Source of the DNA: Bryobacterales bacterium | GTDB lineage: Bacteria > Acidobacteriota > Terriglobia > Bryobacterales > Bryobacteraceae | Length of the DNA: 50,714 nucleotides | Direction of reading: 5' to 3' | Assembly (NCBI GenBank): GCA_003136575.1 | Contig: PLEX01000171.1 | Location: 45,767-96,480, forward strand | Part shown: positions 24,646 to 34,191 of the stretch, piece after piece | Numbering within the stretch: position 1 is the stretch's first letter | Layout: every line of letters begins with the position of its first letter | Translations under genes and position numbers: made by a program | The notes under the pieces: generated by a model | The model's input: only the letters and a program-made list of their open reading frames with translations | The model's database searches: none | Told to the model about the DNA's origin: nothing

Positions 24646-25648
24646 AACGGAAGTCGATAGGACGAAGTCCATCGCCGAGCCGGAAGGCCGGCGCGAGATG
24701 CCGCTCGCCGCGCGGGTATACGTGGCGGGCCATCGAGGTCTGGTTGGATCCGCCATTGTCCGTCGGTTGCGCAGGAGTGGTTACAATAACCTTCTGCTGC
24801 CCTCCAGCGGCGAACTGGATTTACGCGAGCAGCGGGCGGTAAAGGATTTTTTTGCCCGGCAACGCCCCGATTACGTATTTTTAGCGGCCGCCAGAGTCGG
24901 CGGGATTCTGGCTAACTCAACCCAGCCGGCCGAGTTTCTCTACGACAACCTGGCGATCCAGACGAACGTGATTGACGCGGCATGGCGCAACGGCGTCGTC
25001 AAGCTGCTCTTTCTCGGCTCCTCCTGTATTTACCCCAAATTCGCTCCGCAGCCGATCCGCGAGGAGAGCCTTTTGACCGGCTCCCTCGAGCCGACGAACG
25101 AAGCCTACGCGATCGCCAAGATAGCAGGCATGAAGCTGGCGCAAGCCTATCGGACGCAGTATGGGTTTCCGACGATCAGTCTGATGCCTACGAATCTGTA
25201 CGGACCGGGCGACAACTTTCATCCCGAAAAATCTCACGTTCTGCCTGCCTTGGTCCGCCGTTTTCACGAGGCAGTCGTCTCCGGAGCACGGGAAGTGGTC
25301 CTTTGGGGCACCGGCACGCCACGCCGGGAATTTCTCCATGTGGACGACCTCGCCGACGCTGCATGTTTCGCAATGGAACGGTACGATGCCGGGGAACCGG
25401 TTAACGTCGGCACCGGTGAGGATCTTACTATTGCGGAACTGGCGGAAATGGTGGCCCGCACCGTGGGCTACAGGAACGAGATTCGCTTCGACGCAACGAA
25501 ACCTGATGGCACGCTGCGGAAGCTGCTGGATGTCTCCAGGCTCGCGGCGATGGGTTGGCGCGCGCGAATCGGTTTAGCCGACGGTCTGGAGTCTACCTAC
25601 GCATGGTATCGGGAACAAATGGCAAGTACCGCGACTGAAAAAGCATAA
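24638..25648 (+). CDS. fcl: GDP-L-fucose synthase
   Basis: A bifunctional 3,5-epimerase/4-reductase that turns the Gmd product into GDP-L-fucose. Visible motifs are the dinucleotide-binding [44 protein letters not shown] and catalytic [19 protein letters not shown] (Tyr-x3-Lys), followed by [23 protein letters not shown] 24638 overlaps the gmd end; the conserved protein begins near ATG 24698, so the first 20 residues could be an extension or the later ATG the true start. Length is 336 or 316 residues, the latter being closer to typical Fcl. Confidence 0.95.
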   Translation: MAETEVDRTKSIAEPEGRREMPLAARVYVAGHRGLVGSAIVRRLRRSGYNNLLLPSSGELDLREQRAVKDFFARQRPDYVFLAAARVGGILANSTQPAEFLYDNLAIQTNVIDAAWRNGVVKLLFLGSSCIYPKFAPQPIREESLLTGSLEPTNEAYAIAKIAGMKLAQAYRTQYGFPTISLMPTNLYGPGDNFHPEKSHVLPALVRRFHEAVVSGAREVVLWGTGTPRREFLHVDDLADAACFAMERYDAGEPVNVGTGEDLTIAELAEMVARTVGYRNEIRFDATKPDGTLRKLLDVSRLAAMGWRARIGLADGLESTYAWYREQMASTATEKA

Positions 25649-25730
25649 AGAAGCCCGAAGAATCCCCGCCGGCATTGCCTGCGTGACGGACGGTCTCGCC
25701 GGACTCCGAAATAATGCGTCAGTGCGCCGC

Positions 25731-26975
25731 CTAGCCGTTTTGGGGGATTCTGGCACGCTTGCCGCGATTGGCACTGGTCAGCAGCGATGCGGTTTCCCAC
25801 ACAGCGCCCTCGCGCAGCGCGGCGGCAACACGGGCAGCCCCGACCGAACGCTGGTAATGATCCACGAACGCCTTGTAGGCCCGTTCGCCGGCCGCGTAGA
25901 CCAGTTCCTTATTCGCATTGAGGCGGCGCAGAAGGCTTACGAGGCCATCCACGTCGCCGCAATCGACCTGCCACCCGCATCCGTAACGCTCAATCATCAG
26001 CGCCGTCGTGGACTGCCGCGGGCCAATGAAAAGCACCGGCCGCCCCGCGGCCATAATGCCGTAAGACTTGCTTGGAACCACCGCTCCGATCGAGGCGGCG
26101 TGTTGCGTCACAAGACCGATATCCCCGGACGCCAACCTCGCTCTTAACTCGTCGCGTTCGCAGTACGGGAGAAATTGCGCGTTGCCCAAAGCATGCTCTT
26201 CGCAGAAGCTCCTGATCCACGACTGCTGCGAACCTCCGCCGCCAAAAATAAACTGAAAGCCACTGCCGGTTCCGTTCAGCGCTGCCATTGCGCCGGCGAC
26301 GGTCTCAACATCGTGCGCGCGGCCGAAATTGCCTGAGTAGACGATTGAAAGGCCTGCTGAACGGATCGCCGGCGGAGGCTCAACGGGCGAGAGACGGGCG
26401 TCGCAATCCGCCCAATTTTCCGATACAAATATCCTTTTCCCGTCCAGTCCGTGAGACAACAGCCGGGTTCTCATGCATTCTCCCAGCACGATCACTCGGT
26501 CGGCGTGGCGCCGCGGCAAATCCGCCAGCCAGGCTAATATTCTCGTGGTCAGGCCGGGCTTCAGCATTCCCAGATCCAGCGCAATGTCGGGATAAACATC
26601 CATTTCCCAGATCACGTGTTTAGCTCCGCGTATTTTCTGGATTGCCATGCCAACCAGGGAAATAAAAGGTGGAGTCGTCAGCGTTACCACCACATCGGGC
26701 GCCGGACGCCGCAATCCCTGCCAAAGCGAGCCGCCGAGAAAAGTCACATAGGAGCGAATTCGCCCGTGGATGCTTGCGGAAAACTTCGCCGTCTGGAGCC
26801 GGGTGATATCGACGGCCGGGGCAGGCGCCGTGTTGGCTCCGCCATAATTCGCCGAACCGCAAATCACCTCAACGGATTCGCCTGAGCCGACGAGATATTC
26901 CGCCACGTCCGACAGCAACTGGCCCGTAGCTGCCGTGTCCGGCCAAAAAAACTGATTCAGAAACAATATGCGCAT
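25731..26975 (-). CDS. GT4-family glycosyltransferase (WbuB-like)
   Basis: A 414-residue GT-B glycosyltransferase. The N-domain starts MRILFLNQFFWPDTAATGQL and continues with EVICGSANYGG and HVIWEMDVYPDIALDLGM, the DVYP motif of fucosyl/N-acetylaminosugar transferases of the WbuB type. The C-domain has SIVYSGNFGRAHDVE, FIFGGGGSQQSWI, LPYCERDELRARLASGDIGL and PSKSYGIMAAGRPVLF with the donor-binding acidic region. ATG 26975 is preferred over GTG 26978 because GAGAG lies 8 bases upstream. With gmd-fcl convergent next to it, GDP-fucose or another deoxysugar is a plausible donor (inference). Confidence 0.85.
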   Translation of the reverse strand: MRILFLNQFFWPDTAATGQLLSDVAEYLVGSGESVEVICGSANYGGANTAPAPAVDITRLQTAKFSASIHGRIRSYVTFLGGSLWQGLRRPAPDVVVTLTTPPFISLVGMAIQKIRGAKHVIWEMDVYPDIALDLGMLKPGLTTRILAWLADLPRRHADRVIVLGECMRTRLLSHGLDGKRIFVSENWADCDARLSPVEPPPAIRSAGLSIVYSGNFGRAHDVETVAGAMAALNGTGSGFQFIFGGGGSQQSWIRSFCEEHALGNAQFLPYCERDELRARLASGDIGLVTQHAASIGAVVPSKSYGIMAAGRPVLFIGPRQSTTALMIERYGCGWQVDCGDVDGLVSLLRRLNANKELVYAAGERAYKAFVDHYQRSVGAARVAAALREGAVWETASLLTSANRGKRARIPQNG

Positions 26976-27441
26976 CACCGGCTCTCATGTCTCCCACAAG
27001 TAATTCGATACCCGGAACTCGGAGCTTCCGGAACCAGCGGGCAACTGCAAGCCTCGTGCGCGTTATGCAGGCAACCTGGCGCGCCTGACGAAAAGTCAGT
27101 CTCCTTCATGCCTCCTCCGTATACGCAGTTTCTAAACTTCATGGTGTTGGCCAACTTCAACACTCCGAAACTTGTCGCAAAATAGAAGTTTAGTACGGAA
27201 TAGCGGCTAAAGCAATAGTACTATGAGTACTTAAACCTTCTCCGGTACCGGGACGTCTGTATCGTTTATTACGGCTAGCAGGGTTGCCTGGAGGGCACTG
27301 TTCCGCTAACTTAGTATTGGGTGGAGGCGGGGACCAACCACTCGATGATCGTCAACTCGATTGGCCTTGTACCAACGCATCTCCGGTTTTTATAGAAGCG
27401 ACGCTCCTGCGTCGATATGCTCCTTTGGAGGACGGACGGTA
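26976..27441. other. Divergent regulatory region, GT4 / TPR lipoprotein
   Basis: 466 bases between divergent starts, AT-rich in the middle (27170-27240). It holds two copies of the palindrome AGTACT at 27217 and 27226 separated by ATG, with a further AGTAC at about 27192. A 62-codon minus-strand frame (27163-26975) ends in a TGATG overlap with the GT4 start but has no recognisable motif. No other gene is supported. Confidence 0.5.
27217..27231. promoter_or_regulatory. Paired AGTACT palindromes
   Basis: AGTACT-atg-AGTACT: two self-complementary hexamers with centres 9 bp apart in an AT-rich divergent intergenic region, suggestive of an operator. No known regulator consensus is matched with confidence. 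Confidence 0.3.
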
Positions 27442-29760
27442 GTGGCAACCTCAATCTCTCGGACAGGCGGTCTCGCGTGCGCGCTTGTCGCCGCATTGGC
27501 GGCTGTCTCTTGTGGCGGCTCGGCGGCCTATTATGTCCAGAGCGGCGACCGGAACTTCAAGGCCGGACGGTATGCCGATGCGGCCCTGAACTATCGGAAA
27601 GCCATCCAGATCGATGCCAAACAGGGAGAAGCGTATTACGGACTGGGGCGCGCGGATATCGAGAAGAGAGACTACCAGGAGGCTTTTACCGTTCTCACCC
27701 AGGCGTCCGACCTTCTTCCACGGCGTCTTGACATTAAGGCAAAGCTGGCCGACCTCGTACTGGGCGTCTATGAGAGCGATCCCGGAAACGCCAATCTGTA
27801 CAGCACTCTGGCGAAAATCACCGATGAAATGCTTGCGCTCGACCCATCCTCATTCGATGGCTTGCGCATGAAGGGGAATCTGGCCCTGCTCGACCGGAAG
27901 CCGGAGCAGGCCGTCGCGGCGTTCCAGCGGGCGAACGAAATTCAGCCCATGCAGGACCGCCTGATCATGGGCTACACGCAGGCGCTCATTCAGCTTGGGC
28001 GGGGTCCGGAGGCCGAAAAGCTCGCCCGTCAGCTGATCGAGAAGAAGAAGGACTTCGCTCCGATCTACGATGTCTTGTTCCAGTATTATGTCTCGAAGGG
28101 CAATCCGGCCGCCGGCGAAAAGGTGCTCCGGGACAAAATCGCCAATAATCCCTCCGATTCGGGCCCGTATATCCAATTGGCCGCCTATTACAGGCAATCG
28201 CAGAAGCAGGCCGAGATGCAGTCGACGCTGGAGGAACTGCTGCAGAGTTGGGCGACGCGGAAGGACGCGTACCTGCTGACTGGCGACTTTTACGCCCGCT
28301 ACAGGGAGTGGGACAAGGCAGTGGCCATCTACCAGAAAGGAGCACAGGTTCAGCCTGGGCAGTCCGGAACTTTCGGGAAGCGTACGGCTGGCGTGCGGAT
28401 CGCGCAGGGCCGTCCCGCTGAGGCTATGGAGATTCTCGATCAGGTTCTTTCGAAGAATCCGACCGACCAGGACGCGGAAATAGCGAAGGCCGATCTCCTG
28501 ATGCAGCGGAACGGGCCGGGAGACCTGGACAAAGCGATCACCGAGTTCCAGACGGTACTCGAGGCTCATCCGGGTTATGAAGCGGCGCTCGTGTCCCTCG
28601 GGAAAGCCTTTATCGCCAAACACGACTACACATCGGCGCGCTCGGCGCTCAAGCGCGCGTCTCAATTCGCACCGCAGGCCGAGGAACCACGAACTCTGTT
28701 GGCCACGATTGACATTAGCGACAACAAACCGGCAGAAGCTTCGGTCATTCTGGACGACCTTCTTCGGGATTCCCCGGCAAGTGTCCGCGGCCGGTATCTC
28801 AAGGTAACCGCGCTGGTCATGGAGGGCAAGTACGACGAAGCGCGCCCCGAACTCGACAAGCTATCCCGCGAGTTCCCCCAGTCGAACGATTTGAATCTGC
28901 TTCGCGGCCTGCTGTCGATTTTTGCAAAACGATTTCAGGATGCCGAGGCTATTTTTTCCAGAGTGGGTCTCGGCGGCTCCGACCCTCGTTTCACCGGGGG
29001 ACTCGCGGAGGTTTACGCCAGCCAACAGGAGTTCGATAAAGCCCTCCAGTTACTCGAGGCCGAGGCGCGGAAAACACCCGACCAGCCCCTGCTCAGAAGA
29101 ATGATCGCCAAAACCGCCATTCGTGCCGGCCAGTATGACCGCGCGATCGTCGAGTTGCAGGGCCTCCTGAAGAAGCAGCCCGATTCGGTAGTGACGATGA
29201 CAGATCTGGGGCAGGCCTATCAGGCGAAGGGCGATCTCACGAATGCGGAGAAGCAGTTCCAGCAGGCGATTCACGCCAATACCAAAGACCCGGTCCCCTA
29301 TTTCTATCTGGCCTACACCTTAAATGCGTCCGGAAAACACTCCGAGGCGATGCAAAGCTACCGGCAGGCCCTGGCGCTGCGGCCCAACGACTCTCTCGCC
29401 ATGAACAATCTGGCCTACACTCTGGCGAACAACGGCAGCCCCAGGGATCTGGACGACGCGCTGCAGTTGGTACAGCGCGCTCTGGTAATAAGTCCCCATG
29501 AGTCGGATTTCCAGGATACCCTGGCATGGGTCTGGCTGAAAAAAGGCCAGTCGGACCAGGCTGTGCAGATTTTCACCGAACTTTGCAAGGAAAAACCTTC
29601 CAATCCCAGCTACAGGCATCACCTTGGCTTGGCGCTGCTCGCTCACGGAGACAACGCCGCGGCCCAGAAGACGTTTGAGTTGGCGTTGGCCAGCGGCCCA
29701 TCGCAGGGCGAGTCCATCGAAATCAAGGCGGAGTTAGCCCGCGCCGCGCAACGGCGTTGA
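27442..29760 (+). CDS. TPR-repeat lipoprotein (PrsT-like)
   Basis: A 772-residue protein. GTG 27442 is chosen because GGAGGACGG precedes it and a lipoprotein signal follows at once (LACALVAALAAVSC, Cys as lipid anchor). The rest is a chain of about 18-20 tetratricopeptide repeats, seen as recurring units such as YADAALNYRKAIQIDAKQGE, EAYYGLGRADIEKRDYQEAF, YDRAIVELQGLLKKQPDSV and LTNAEKQFQQAIHANTKDPV. Large TPR lipoproteins of this type (PrsT in PEP-CTERM/XrtA loci) are associated with exopolysaccharide assembly at the outer membrane. Its place beside gmd-fcl and glycosyltransferases fits that, but no exosortase is present, so the exact role is inferred. Confidence 0.85.
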   Translation: MATSISRTGGLACALVAALAAVSCGGSAAYYVQSGDRNFKAGRYADAALNYRKAIQIDAKQGEAYYGLGRADIEKRDYQEAFTVLTQASDLLPRRLDIKAKLADLVLGVYESDPGNANLYSTLAKITDEMLALDPSSFDGLRMKGNLALLDRKPEQAVAAFQRANEIQPMQDRLIMGYTQALIQLGRGPEAEKLARQLIEKKKDFAPIYDVLFQYYVSKGNPAAGEKVLRDKIANNPSDSGPYIQLAAYYRQSQKQAEMQSTLEELLQSWATRKDAYLLTGDFYARYREWDKAVAIYQKGAQVQPGQSGTFGKRTAGVRIAQGRPAEAMEILDQVLSKNPTDQDAEIAKADLLMQRNGPGDLDKAITEFQTVLEAHPGYEAALVSLGKAFIAKHDYTSARSALKRASQFAPQAEEPRTLLATIDISDNKPAEASVILDDLLRDSPASVRGRYLKVTALVMEGKYDEARPELDKLSREFPQSNDLNLLRGLLSIFAKRFQDAEAIFSRVGLGGSDPRFTGGLAEVYASQQEFDKALQLLEAEARKTPDQPLLRRMIAKTAIRAGQYDRAIVELQGLLKKQPDSVVTMTDLGQAYQAKGDLTNAEKQFQQAIHANTKDPVPYFYLAYTLNASGKHSEAMQSYRQALALRPNDSLAMNNLAYTLANNGSPRDLDDALQLVQRALVISPHESDFQDTLAWVWLKKGQSDQAVQIFTELCKEKPSNPSYRHHLGLALLAHGDNAAAQKTFELALASGPSQGESIEIKAELARAAQRR

Positions 29761-29848
29761 CCTGCGCTCCTCCGGCTCGCCAGGCCGCTTCCACGAACGC
29801 GAAAAAAGGCCGCGACACGCCGCTGGTTCGGTCGATGTCTCAGACCCG

Positions 29849-31534
29849 TTACTGATCGCTCAACGTAAACGCGTACAACGTGTCGCCGCCGGCGATGAGG
29901 ATGAACTGTTTTCCATCCACCATCCACGTTTCCGGTCCGTTCGTGGCATTCGATAGCAGCGCGGTGTGCCAAAGGATCTTGCCGTTGGCCGGGTCGAACG
30001 CGATGAAGTTCCCCGCGCCGTCGTTCCCAAACAACAAGTGCCCGGCCGTCGTTAACAAACCCTGCGCGCCGATCTGCGTATCGTGCATCCACTTCATCCG
30101 GCCCGTCTTGTAGTCGATGGCCCGTATCCCGCTGTGCCCGCCGCCACCACCGCCGCCACCCGTGAAGCCGTAGCCCTCCGGGCGTTCATCGGTATCGGTG
30201 AGATAGCTCATTGCATAACTCTCCGACGTGCCTACGTAGAACAATCCCGTTTGCGGGGAGAAACTGGGCGGGGGCCAATTCGTGGCCGAACCCGGTCCCA
30301 CGAGTACGCCATCGACCGACGGCTCTTTCTTCGCATTCGGGATCGGCTGCCCTTTCGCGTCGACGCCTAACGACCAGTTCACGTACTCCACGAGCGGCTT
30401 CGTCACCAGATTCTTGCCTGTGACCCGATCCAGCACGAAGAAATAGCCGCTGCGAGTCGCCTGAATCACGAGCTTCCGTTGCTGTCCGCCGAACTCACCG
30501 TCCACCAGAACCGGGACCTGCGTGCTGTCCCAATCGTGGCTATCGTGCGGCGATGTCTGGAAATACCAGGCCATCTTGCCCGTATCGGGATTCAGCGCTA
30601 CCAGCGAACAGGTGAACAGATTATCGCCTTTTCTGCTTTGGGTCGCGCCGACCGGGTTGGGATTTCCCGTCGCCACGTAGATAAGATTCAGTTCGGGATC
30701 GTAGGTCGGCGGCTGCCACGTCATCCCGCCGCCGTGTTTGCGCGCGTAATCGTCGGGCCAGCTGTCGTAGCCCGGATCGCCCGGATTCTGCGGCGTCGTA
30801 TACCACTTCCACTGCACGTCGCCCGTCTCCGGGTCGCGCGATTCCAGCCAGCCCTGAACGTCGAGCGAATCGCCACCCATGCCGATCAGCACGTGATTGC
30901 CGACGATGATCGGTTCCGGCGTGCAGAAGTACTGCTGCTTTACGTCGGCGATTTGCCGGTGCCATCGTTCTTTGCCCGTCGTCGCGTCGAGCGAAACTAC
31001 ATAGCAATCCGGCGTTTCCATGAACAGCCAGTTGCCATACATGCCCAGCCCGCGGTTGCCGATATGAATGCCGCCGGTCGTCTTCCACGTGTAGTGCCAA
31101 AGCTCGCGGCCGGAGCGCGCGTCGACCGCCCACGCGTTATCGACCGAACTCAGATACAACACACCGTTCACCATCAGGGGCGTGCCTTTAATGGTTGCGG
31201 TGGCCGACGGTCCGCCCCAGAAATACGGGTCGCCGTCTTTGTACTCGCCCCCCGTTCGCGCGGGGTCCGGCGTCATGTTGGCCTTGTAAAGCCACTGAAG
31301 CGTCAGTTTGTTGACGTTCGACTGATTAATCTGATCGAGCACGCTGTAGCGCTTGCCCGAGTAATCTCCGTGGTACGTTGGCCAGGCGTCGGTCGCAGGT
31401 TTCTTGAGCAGCGCCGGATCGAGGCCCTGCGCCAGGAGAGCCGTCGCGGTGGTCAGGAACAGGGCGCAGGCAACTGGCAAAGAGGCGCCCTGTGTGTGCG
31501 GCCCCGTAAAAAGCAGCAAGTGACGAATTTTCAT
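29849..31534 (-). CDS. PQQ-dependent dehydrogenase-like quinoprotein
   Basis: A 561-residue secreted beta-propeller quinoprotein. The signal region (VACALFLTTATALLAQ) is followed by WPTYHGDYSGKRYSVLDQIN and QWLYKANM. Propeller blades carry repeated PQQ motifs: YLSSVDNAWAVDARSGRELW, YVVSLDATTGKERW, VALNPDTGKMAWYFQTSPHD, IAFDPANGKILW. The SHDWDSTQVPVLV stretch is typical of alcohol/sorbosone-type acidobacterial quinoproteins. It oxidises an alcohol or sugar in the periplasm with PQQ and passes electrons to cytochrome c; the natural partner is encoded 19 bases upstream. There is a glycine run (GFTGGGGGGGGH) in one loop. The substrate is unknown. Confidence 0.9.
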   Translation of the reverse strand: MKIRHLLLFTGPHTQGASLPVACALFLTTATALLAQGLDPALLKKPATDAWPTYHGDYSGKRYSVLDQINQSNVNKLTLQWLYKANMTPDPARTGGEYKDGDPYFWGGPSATATIKGTPLMVNGVLYLSSVDNAWAVDARSGRELWHYTWKTTGGIHIGNRGLGMYGNWLFMETPDCYVVSLDATTGKERWHRQIADVKQQYFCTPEPIIVGNHVLIGMGGDSLDVQGWLESRDPETGDVQWKWYTTPQNPGDPGYDSWPDDYARKHGGGMTWQPPTYDPELNLIYVATGNPNPVGATQSRKGDNLFTCSLVALNPDTGKMAWYFQTSPHDSHDWDSTQVPVLVDGEFGGQQRKLVIQATRSGYFFVLDRVTGKNLVTKPLVEYVNWSLGVDAKGQPIPNAKKEPSVDGVLVGPGSATNWPPPSFSPQTGLFYVGTSESYAMSYLTDTDERPEGYGFTGGGGGGGGHSGIRAIDYKTGRMKWMHDTQIGAQGLLTTAGHLLFGNDGAGNFIAFDPANGKILWHTALLSNATNGPETWMVDGKQFILIAGGDTLYAFTLSDQ

Positions 31535-31553
31535 TATGCCGATCCTCGTGTTC

Positions 31554-32492
31554 CTACTTCAGACTCACCAGATACGCCGCCAGGTTGTGAATATCCGCGT
31601 CCGTGTATTTGCCGAGAAGGTCCACATGCGCCTGCAAAGGGTTATGCTGAACGACCTTTGGCCACTCGCCCTGACGAATAAACGATTTGATCGGCCCGGT
31701 CGGCGGCTGAATCACAATCACGAAATCGGTAATCTGCACCGGCAGTCCGGTAAAGGTCTCGCCCGACTTTGTGGTCACCGTCGCGGTGATGGCGGTCTTC
31801 GAGGGCGTCGGAGGCGCTTCCGCCCCGTCCCCGACTGCGCCGCCGCGTCCTCTGCCGCCCCTGCCACCTCTGCCGCCAGCGGCGCCGCCTCCTACGATCA
31901 GGCCCTGGATTGTAGAGGCGTCGTTATTGTTCTTCGCCGCCAGACCCTTCATGTCGCCCGTGGCCGAATGGCACGTGTTGCATTTCCCCACCGATCCGTT
32001 GAAGAACGCTTCGCCCGCCTTTGCCTCGCCGCTCAGCACATTCAGCCGCTGGTAAGTGCCGCGTTCCGAGGCCGCCACGATCTGCCTGTGAAGAAAAGCG
32101 GCGATATCGGCGTTCTCCTGCGGCGTTAAATCGAACTTCGGCATATTCTTCTCGGGCCGGCCGTACTTCAGGAATTCGCCGATCTCGCGGCCGCTCAGAT
32201 CGTCCAGAACCATGGGCGAACGCAGCAGATCCACTTCCGCGATACCTTTTCCCGTGCCTCCACGCGCGTTGGCGCGATGGCAGGACGCGCATTTTTCGCC
32301 GAACGTTTTCTCTCCGCGCGACACCTGCGCGGGGTCGAACGAAGTGCCCGAGGTGGGGCTTGGCGCCGAGTTGCCCGCGCCGACGACTCCGCGGCCCGCG
32401 CGGCCGCCACCACCGCCCTGTGCCGCAAGCGGCGACGAGGCCCACGGCAGACACGCGACTGCAACCAGTGCAATTTTAAGTTGATTTTTCAT
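31554..32492 (-). CDS. Di-haem c-type cytochrome
   Basis: A 312-residue periplasmic protein with two CxxCH haem sites, CASCH (in SRGEKTFGEKCASCHRANAR) and CNTCH (in FFNGSVGKCNTCHSATGD). ATG 32492 is chosen since a signal peptide follows (MKNQLKIALVAVACLPWASS). The axial methionine of the first haem is likely in RPEKNMPKFDLT. Between the second haem domain and a C-terminal beta-rich domain (TATVTTKSGETFTGLPVQIT) lies a Gly/Arg-rich spacer. The last helix LGKYTDADIHNLAAYLVSLK resembles a cytochrome C-terminal helix. It probably accepts electrons from the quinoprotein encoded 19 bases downstream. Confidence 0.9.
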   Translation of the reverse strand: MKNQLKIALVAVACLPWASSPLAAQGGGGGRAGRGVVGAGNSAPSPTSGTSFDPAQVSRGEKTFGEKCASCHRANARGGTGKGIAEVDLLRSPMVLDDLSGREIGEFLKYGRPEKNMPKFDLTPQENADIAAFLHRQIVAASERGTYQRLNVLSGEAKAGEAFFNGSVGKCNTCHSATGDMKGLAAKNNNDASTIQGLIVGGGAAGGRGGRGGRGRGGAVGDGAEAPPTPSKTAITATVTTKSGETFTGLPVQITDFVIVIQPPTGPIKSFIRQGEWPKVVQHNPLQAHVDLLGKYTDADIHNLAAYLVSLK

Positions 32493-32688
32493 CTGGCTTC
32501 CGACAGATCGATATTGTCCCTGAACGATCGCCGATCGAAGCAAGCGCGGAACAGCGTTCCCAGACCGACGATGGACTTAAGGCTATCGGAAGCACCCGCT
32601 CAAGTCAAGCATATTGCGCACCCATAAAGCACACCGAAAGGCGAGGCGTGAGATTCCACCTTGTACTATTGCAAGGTATATTCGAGAT

Positions 32689-32922
32689 ATGGCTGCGACC
32701 CCGATTGAAGAAGCTATCGCCGCGAGGGTGCGCGAACTGCCGCCGGAGCGGCAGCAGGAAGTTCTCGATTTCGCGAATTTTCTGGGCTCGAAGGCGAAAC
32801 GCCCCCGCAAGAGCATGTATGGCCTCTGGAAAGACCTCGGCATTTCGTTCTCGGAAGAAGACATCGCCGAGGCGCGCAAGGAAGTGTGGGGGAACTTTCC
32901 GCGCGAGCGGTTCTTCGAGTGA
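32689..32922 (+). CDS. DUF2281/VapB-like antitoxin
   Basis: A 77-residue protein starting at ATG 32689 (MAATPIEEAIAARVRELPPE), where the conserved part begins. RQQEVLDFANFLGSKAKRP is the DUF2281 core helix; the C-terminal part (MYGLWKDLGISFSEEDIAEARKEVWGNFPR) is the toxin-wrapping tail typical of antitoxins paired with PIN-domain toxins. The stop overlaps the toxin start as GTGA, so the pair is translationally coupled. The antitoxin frame is intact although the toxin is frameshifted. Confidence 0.8.
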   Translation: MAATPIEEAIAARVRELPPERQQEVLDFANFLGSKAKRPRKSMYGLWKDLGISFSEEDIAEARKEVWGNFPRERFFE

Positions 32923-33318
32923 GCGGCGTTGTTACCGATACTCATACGGTTCTTTGGTATCTGTCCGCCGATCCACGGCTGTCCCTTCGTGCGCGTGCGG
33001 CGATGGACGCCGCCACTGTTGCGGGCGAGCCGATCCTCGTTCCAACCGTCTGCATTGTTGAAGCGACGTACCTGATAGAAAAGAATCGCGTTGAAGCGCA
33101 GTCGTTGGCACAGTTGGATCTGGGTCAACGGACCGGGTTCGGCGTTTGAATCCGCCCCGCTGACTGCTGAGATCGCGTTCCGGTTGAGTAAAATTCCACG
33201 AAGCTCCGTCCCCGACTTGCCCGACCGCGTCATTGCCGCAACGGCACTCGCCTTGGGACTCCCGTTGGTGACGCGCGATGGCAGAATTCGCGCCTCGAAC
33301 GTCATAACGATTTGGTAG
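32919..33318 (+). pseudogene. PIN-domain (VapC-type) toxin, frameshifted
   Basis: GTG 32919 opens VSGVVTDTHTVLWYLSADPR and continues through VPTVCIVEATYLIEKNRV until the frame is lost between about 33115 and 33148. The next frame supplies FESAPLTAEIAFRLSKIPRS, then VPDLPDRVIAATALALGLPL and TRDGRIRASNVITIW. All four acidic PIN residues (TDTH Asp, IVEATY Glu, LPDRVIAA Asp, TRDGRI Asp) survive, but the single indel should prevent a full protein. Active members are Mg-dependent RNases. The indel count is one, so sequencing error should be checked. Confidence 0.8.
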
Positions 33319-33324
33319 GCCCTT

Positions 33325-34113
33325 TTATTCTTCATCCCGCGGCACCCGCGGCATTGCCTCCACCAGCCTTCGGGTGAACTCGTGCTTTGGCGATCGGAAT
33401 AACTCTCGGGGCGGTCCGGATTCCACGATCCTTCCCTCATGCAGAATCTCCACGCGATGGCTGATTTGCGCGATCGATAGCAGGTCGTGCGAGATAAAAA
33501 GTATCGCGGTTCCGTCGCGCTGGTTCAGTTGCTGAAACAGCTTCAGGACGCTCGCTTGCGTGATCGCGTCGAGCGCGCTGATTGGCTCGTCCGCAATCAG
33601 GAGCGCGGGCTTGTGCATGATCGCCAGGGCAATCAGAAGCCGCTGCCCCTGTCCAGTGCTCAGTTGCCCCGCGCGCTGGCTCAGGAAATCCCGGCCGGCC
33701 GGCAGGTGCACGCTTTCGAGCAGCCGCGCGAACGTGCCTGCGGGCGGAATCGCCGGCGAGTGCGCGCGCCACGTCTCCGCCAACAGAGTCTCTACGCGCA
33801 GCCGGTCGTTCAGCGCGGAGGCCGGACTCTGCGGAACGTAGCCGATCCGTCTTCCCAGCACGGCTCGCATTTCGCGGTCGCTCCTCCCCATCAGTTCGCC
33901 GCCTTCGAGCCGAATGCTGCCATTGACGTCCCCGCCGCGATAGCGCAGAAGCCGCAACAAAGAGAGAGCCATCGTGCTCTTACCAGATCCGCTCAGTCCG
34001 ACCAGCGCCACAATTTCCCTGGTGCCGATTCTTCCTTCCACGTTGCACAGCACTTCGCGTGCGCCGTAGCGGGCCGAGATTCGGAATTCGAGAACGGGAT
34101 TCGTGTCAGGCAA
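33325..34113 (-). CDS. ABC transporter ATP-binding protein, peptide/nickel type
   Basis: A 262-residue ABC ATPase: Walker A LVGLSGSGKSTMALSLL, Q-loop IGYVPQSP, signature LSTGQGQRLLIALAIM, Walker B ALLIADEPISALD and switch ILFISHDLLSIAQ. The C-terminus (ILHEGRIVESGPPRELFRSP) has the Dpp/Opp form. The only in-frame start is TTG 34113, with GGAG about 9 bases upstream. It would energise the two permeases and binding protein encoded just upstream. Opp/Dpp systems usually have two different ATPases; only this one is present, 78 bases after the binding-protein stop, so it may act as a homodimer or a second ATPase may be lost. Confidence 0.85.
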   Translation of the reverse strand: MPDTNPVLEFRISARYGAREVLCNVEGRIGTREIVALVGLSGSGKSTMALSLLRLLRYRGGDVNGSIRLEGGELMGRSDREMRAVLGRRIGYVPQSPASALNDRLRVETLLAETWRAHSPAIPPAGTFARLLESVHLPAGRDFLSQRAGQLSTGQGQRLLIALAIMHKPALLIADEPISALDAITQASVLKLFQQLNQRDGTAILFISHDLLSIAQISHRVEILHEGRIVESGPPRELFRSPKHEFTRRLVEAMPRVPRDEE

Positions 34114-34191
34114 GCGTCGGCGCTCCGGGTCGTATAGCTTGTTGGCGCGAAGAGCGCAATTGGCTGCAGAGACTGGCCGGTATTCGATCCG

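Noticed and set aside
26975-27163. 62-codon minus-strand ORF ending in a TGATG overlap with the GT4 gene
   Set aside because: No ribosome site or motif; the overlap is suggestive, but the composition (Cys-rich tail, random order) does not support a gene.
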